Made by a program: the position numbers and the translations under genes. A stretch of DNA of 64,000 nt. It comes from Strongylocentrotus droebachiensis (taxonomy: Eukaryota > Echinodermata > Echinoidea > Camarodonta > Strongylocentrotidae). The notes beneath the pieces were generated by a model that was not told the DNA's origin, did not search any database, and saw only the letters and a list, made by a program, of their open reading frames with translations. Where the stretch lies: assembly GCA_035222895.1 (NCBI GenBank), contig JAVYIG010002092.1, positions 208,201 to 272,200 on the forward strand, read 5' to 3'. The first letter of the stretch is position 1. The number at the start of each line of letters is the position of its first letter. Below are positions 62,701 through 64,000 of the stretch, one piece after another.

Positions 62701-63679
62701 GGAAGTCGAGGGCAAAGTCAATGTGGCATAACCAGAGCTCAGCTCGCCCTATCAGCTCCCGGACCGAAAATGCCGTATCGATGTTATGTTGCAACTGTAT
62801 GGTCCTGAAAGAACAAGGAGAAAGACCTTTGATCAAGAATATTATTCCCAAGAAGCGTTTCTCTTTCTTGCTTTTTACCCCTCGCTTTGTCCACTTCGTT
62901 GTGGACATGCAACTCTACAGCCCACATACTCTAGCCTGAAGCCTCGTTTAGATATAACACGGTAAATCGCAGCGTTTTCTTTTCTTTTTTTTACATAAAA
63001 AAGTAACATGTACTGTGCTTCACATCGTGCATCTTATAACACAAAGTTCAGTGAATGCGCGCAGGGCCTTTGCTGAGCGCAGTTGCCATACATTTACAAA
63101 AACAAAACAACAAAGAAACAAACAAAACGCCCTCGTAACCACTTCGTATCTGAACAAGCCTCAAGAGATAAAGATGGATTCTAGGAATGGCTTAAACATG
63201 GATTCTTACTCAATTCACAAATGATACAAAAACGAAATTTCGTAGAAAATGTAATAACAGCTGTGCTATAAACAAAGACAGAAGACATAATTGGGATAAT
63301 CGACTCGACCGCCATAAAAGCCCCATATTTTCAGCGAATATAATTTCCAAGAAGTTTCGTTTTGTTTGAACTCAAGAATATGATTCAGCATCAAATTCCG
63401 ATAGCGCTGACACGGCGTTTAACGTCCGATGAAATATTCTGGTCGGTACAACTGTATCAATGCACGAACTCACCGGAAGGAGGATATCTGCATGTAATCA
63501 AGTAGCTTTTGGACAACGTTAGCCTCTACAAAGTTCTGCACCCGTTGGCTAAAGCTCATCTCGTCGGTGAGGGCGCCATAAGGATTAAATGGCACGTACG
63601 ATAAAGGAATGGGAATGTTGTAGATTTGCTCGTTGAATACAGGATGTCGAAGTGACCCCCGTCATAACGACAAATGGTA
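56463..63679 (-). CDS. UDP-glucuronosyltransferase (UGT), C-terminal six exons; start lies outside window
   Basis: Exons 63679-63474, 62804-62627, 60259-60203, 58736-58571, 57260-57044 and 56742-56463 join in phase with canonical GT-AG sites and give about 366 of the usual 520 or so residues. UGTs transfer a sugar from a UDP-sugar to lipophilic acceptors in the ER lumen and are anchored by a C-terminal transmembrane helix. Visible family motifs: IPIPLSYVP, LTDEMSFSQRVQNF, PNWISIAGL, PLPK, FVQGSGDHGVIVFSLGS, the donor-binding signature with HPKTKLLFYHGGMAGVYEA and ending PLFADQ, and a C-terminal helix plus basic tail. The first exon in the window has a one-base frameshift, so the copy may be a pseudogene unless that base is a sequencing error. 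A partial duplicate of the last exon follows downstream, suggesting a tandem cluster. Confidence 0.9.
57044..57260 (-). CDS. UGT exon: signature motif
   Basis: Acceptor cttcttcag, donor CCTAG/gtaaag. Reads HPKTKLLFYHGGMAGVYEAM, HFKKPMVLLPLFADQPAIGA, RIEKKGMGVVLKSSLSVEAI, TTAIRLVLTDP. The HGG and final DQ pair are the UDP-sugar-contacting residues of the UGT signature. An unusual tyrosine replaces the common Thr/Ser before HGG. Confidence 0.95.
57386..57855 (+). repeat. left arm of a 470-bp inverted duplication
   Basis: Pairs with 61681-62160 in reverse orientation. Shared blocks include TCATGAATATTCATGTTTTT, GAGTCCAAAGTTCGACTTGT and TGACGATAGGGGGCGTT, and both carry a G run after AAAAATTACGG. 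No coding content. Confidence 0.9.
57856..58570. other. UGT intron, no feature recognised
   Basis: Includes a GC-richer patch near 58370-58410 (GGCGCGCCGCCC) without coding support. Confidence 0.45.
58571..58736 (-). CDS. UGT exon: start of the UDP-sugar-binding domain
   Basis: Acceptor tatgtccag, donor CCTAG/gtaaag, phase 0 in and phase 1 out. Reads GSTDMNLLNSENDELFAKAF, SQLPQRVLWKYIGSPPRYLG, NNTRLMSWLPQSDLL, including the LPQ.VLWK and WLPQ.DLL motifs of the family. Confidence 0.95.
59164..59961. mobile_element. TA-flanked MITE with internal TGCACC repeats
   Basis: Ends CACACTAAGAAAA and TTTTCTTAGAGTG are imperfect inverted repeats flanked by TA (59162-59163, 59962-59963). Inside, AAACCGATGCAACA, GGTGCAATCCTGCACCCTTT and GGTTCAATCCTGCACC-like words recur several times at 59180-59535 and again near 59805-59945. 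No ORF. Confidence 0.75.
60203..60259 (-). CDS. UGT micro-exon (19 codons)
   Basis: Acceptor ttttcag, donor GTCTG/gtaaga, phase 0 both sides. Reads DLEDFVQGSGDHGVIVFSL, the conserved FV.SSG.HGVVVFSLGS motif; the final GS comes from the next exon. Too short to appear as an ORF. Confidence 0.92.
60341..60522. mobile_element. TTAA MITE, family TTAAAGGGGGTG
   Basis: TTAAAGGGGGTGTAGCATG at the left and CATGCTACACCCCCTTTAA at the right are exact inverted repeats with TTAA on both sides. 182 bp, 82 bp upstream of the UGT micro-exon acceptor. Confidence 0.9.
60599..61234. mobile_element. GC-rich inverted-repeat element, GCTATGGTCACA family, long copy
   Basis: Ends AGCTATGGTCACAA and TTTGTGACCATCGCT. 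Two internal arms, about 60663-60742 and 60823-60902, are inverted copies (GGGCACCGACCTAATCGAGC, TCGCTCGACGGCGAACGCTC) and would form a strong hairpin. Very GC-rich compared with the intron. The overlapping 85-161 codon ORFs on both strands are low-complexity frames of the repeat. Confidence 0.8.
61235..61680. other. UGT intron, no feature recognised
   Basis: Short plus-strand ORFs near 61273-61592 show no domain. Confidence 0.45.
61681..62160 (-). repeat. right arm of the inverted duplication
   Basis: Reverse-complement match to 57386-57855, diverged by substitutions and short indels. It lies in the intron upstream of the UGT micro-exon; the arms enclose exons 58571-58736 and 60203-60259. 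Confidence 0.9.
62161..62626. other. UGT intron
   Basis: Near 62430 TGAGACAACCGGAGCAATATG resembles the outer end of the inverted arms (TGAGACTAAACGGAGCTATATG). G-rich run at about 62576-62618 just after the donor of the 62627-62804 exon. Confidence 0.45.
62627..62804 (-). CDS. UGT exon: linker between N- and C-terminal halves
   Basis: Acceptor ctttcag, donor CTAAG/gtacga. Reads TIQLQHNIDTAFSVRELIGR, then AELWLCHIDFALDFPHPTAP and NWISIAGLLSGAETKPLPK, the typical (L)WL...DF.L.FP.P..PN...IGGL..PAKPLP stretch. Preceded in the intron downstream by a long G run (about 62600-62618). Confidence 0.92.
62805..63473. other. UGT intron, no feature recognised
   Basis: AT-rich, no coding or repeat signal recognised. 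Confidence 0.45.
63474..63679 (-). CDS. UGT exon (first in window), contains a 1-nt frameshift
   Basis: Acceptor tgatttcag, donor TTCCG/gtgagt. The beginning reads PFVVMTG in one frame; the rest, SLRHPVFNEQIYNIPIPLSY then VPFNPYGALTDEMSFSQRVQ, is in another. The switch falls at the five-base run at 63656-63660 (CCCCC on plus, GGGGG in sense). Length is 206 nt, one more than the 205 needed for phase-consistent joining with the neighbours. Confidence 0.85.
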
Positions 63680-64000
63680 CTGAAATCAAAAATTCATTTA
63701 TAAAAGTTAGATATTCAAAATAAAGGCAGAAAACGCCGAGTCATTCATTATGCAGTAATGTGCAATAGCAAGGCCCTATTTTTCTACACTGTCGCTCATA
63801 TAGTTGGAATATTTTTGTTTTACCCAAATTTATGGAATTATTTTAAAAATAATTTAAAAATAATAGATCTAGATAATAGTAAACATTCTCAGATTTTATT
63901 GAATAATAATTTTCTAATGTGTGTTTTGCGTGACTGCTAAAGCATGTGTATGCTACTATGCTTATCAACTAGGGGACATACGCCCTTAAGTCATAAATGA
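63680..64000. other. UGT intron upstream of the first visible exon
   Basis: AT-rich; the exons for the UGT N-terminal acceptor-binding half must lie beyond the right edge. Confidence 0.55.

Overview
The window is animal (metazoan) nuclear DNA: interrupted genes with GT-AG introns, AT-rich introns packed with transposon relics, microsatellites and poly-C/poly-G runs, and no bacterial gene organisation. The mixture of L1/Tx1-like LINEs, tRNA-derived SINEs, many TTAA-flanked MITEs, long (CT)n tracts and frequent ACATGTACATGTA-type motifs looks like an invertebrate deuterostome, most likely an echinoderm such as a sea urchin. That is inference; no taxonomic marker gene is present.

Layout. (1) 1-25060, minus strand: the 5' seven exons of a secreted NELL/thrombospondin-like protein, joined by reading frame and splice phase: signal peptide (24931-25060), thrombospondin N-terminal domain (18245-18777, 17161-17237), coiled-coil linker (7989-8059, 3072-3196), VWC domain (929-1081 into 1-101) and the start of an EGF domain (1-101). 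The gene runs off the left edge. Its introns hold a 5'-truncated LINE with an intact 1,267-codon frame (8842-13599, perfect 15-bp target duplications), SINEs, MITEs and an 85-bp tandem array. (2) 25061-28999: 5' flank of that gene, a degenerate 23-bp minisatellite (about 25560-26520) and pyrimidine microsatellites. (3) 29000-30538, minus strand: a large terminal exon (513 codons) of an unrecognised Ser/Arg-rich protein; a candidate TATA-driven first exon lies at 54186-54263 with matching splice phase. The 23.6 kb between them holds SINEs, TTAA MITEs, AT-rich simple repeats and a LINE (50374-53754) split by a 996-bp TA-flanked inverted-repeat element. (4) 55224-63679, minus strand: a UDP-glucuronosyltransferase (UGT) gene, six exons covering the C-terminal two thirds, with one 1-nt frameshift in the first exon seen, plus a partial duplicate of its last exon at 55224-55456.

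All recognised host genes lie on the minus strand. They are not functionally linked as far as the sequence shows: a secreted extracellular protein, an orphan protein and an ER-membrane detoxification enzyme. The most informative signals are the exon reconstructions, five sequence-unrelated MITE groups that all use TTAA targets and begin AG(G/A/C), a built-in empty-site control for one of them, the nested LINE/MITE insertion, and the UGT frameshift and duplicated exon. I found no evidence of a coherent undescribed molecular system.
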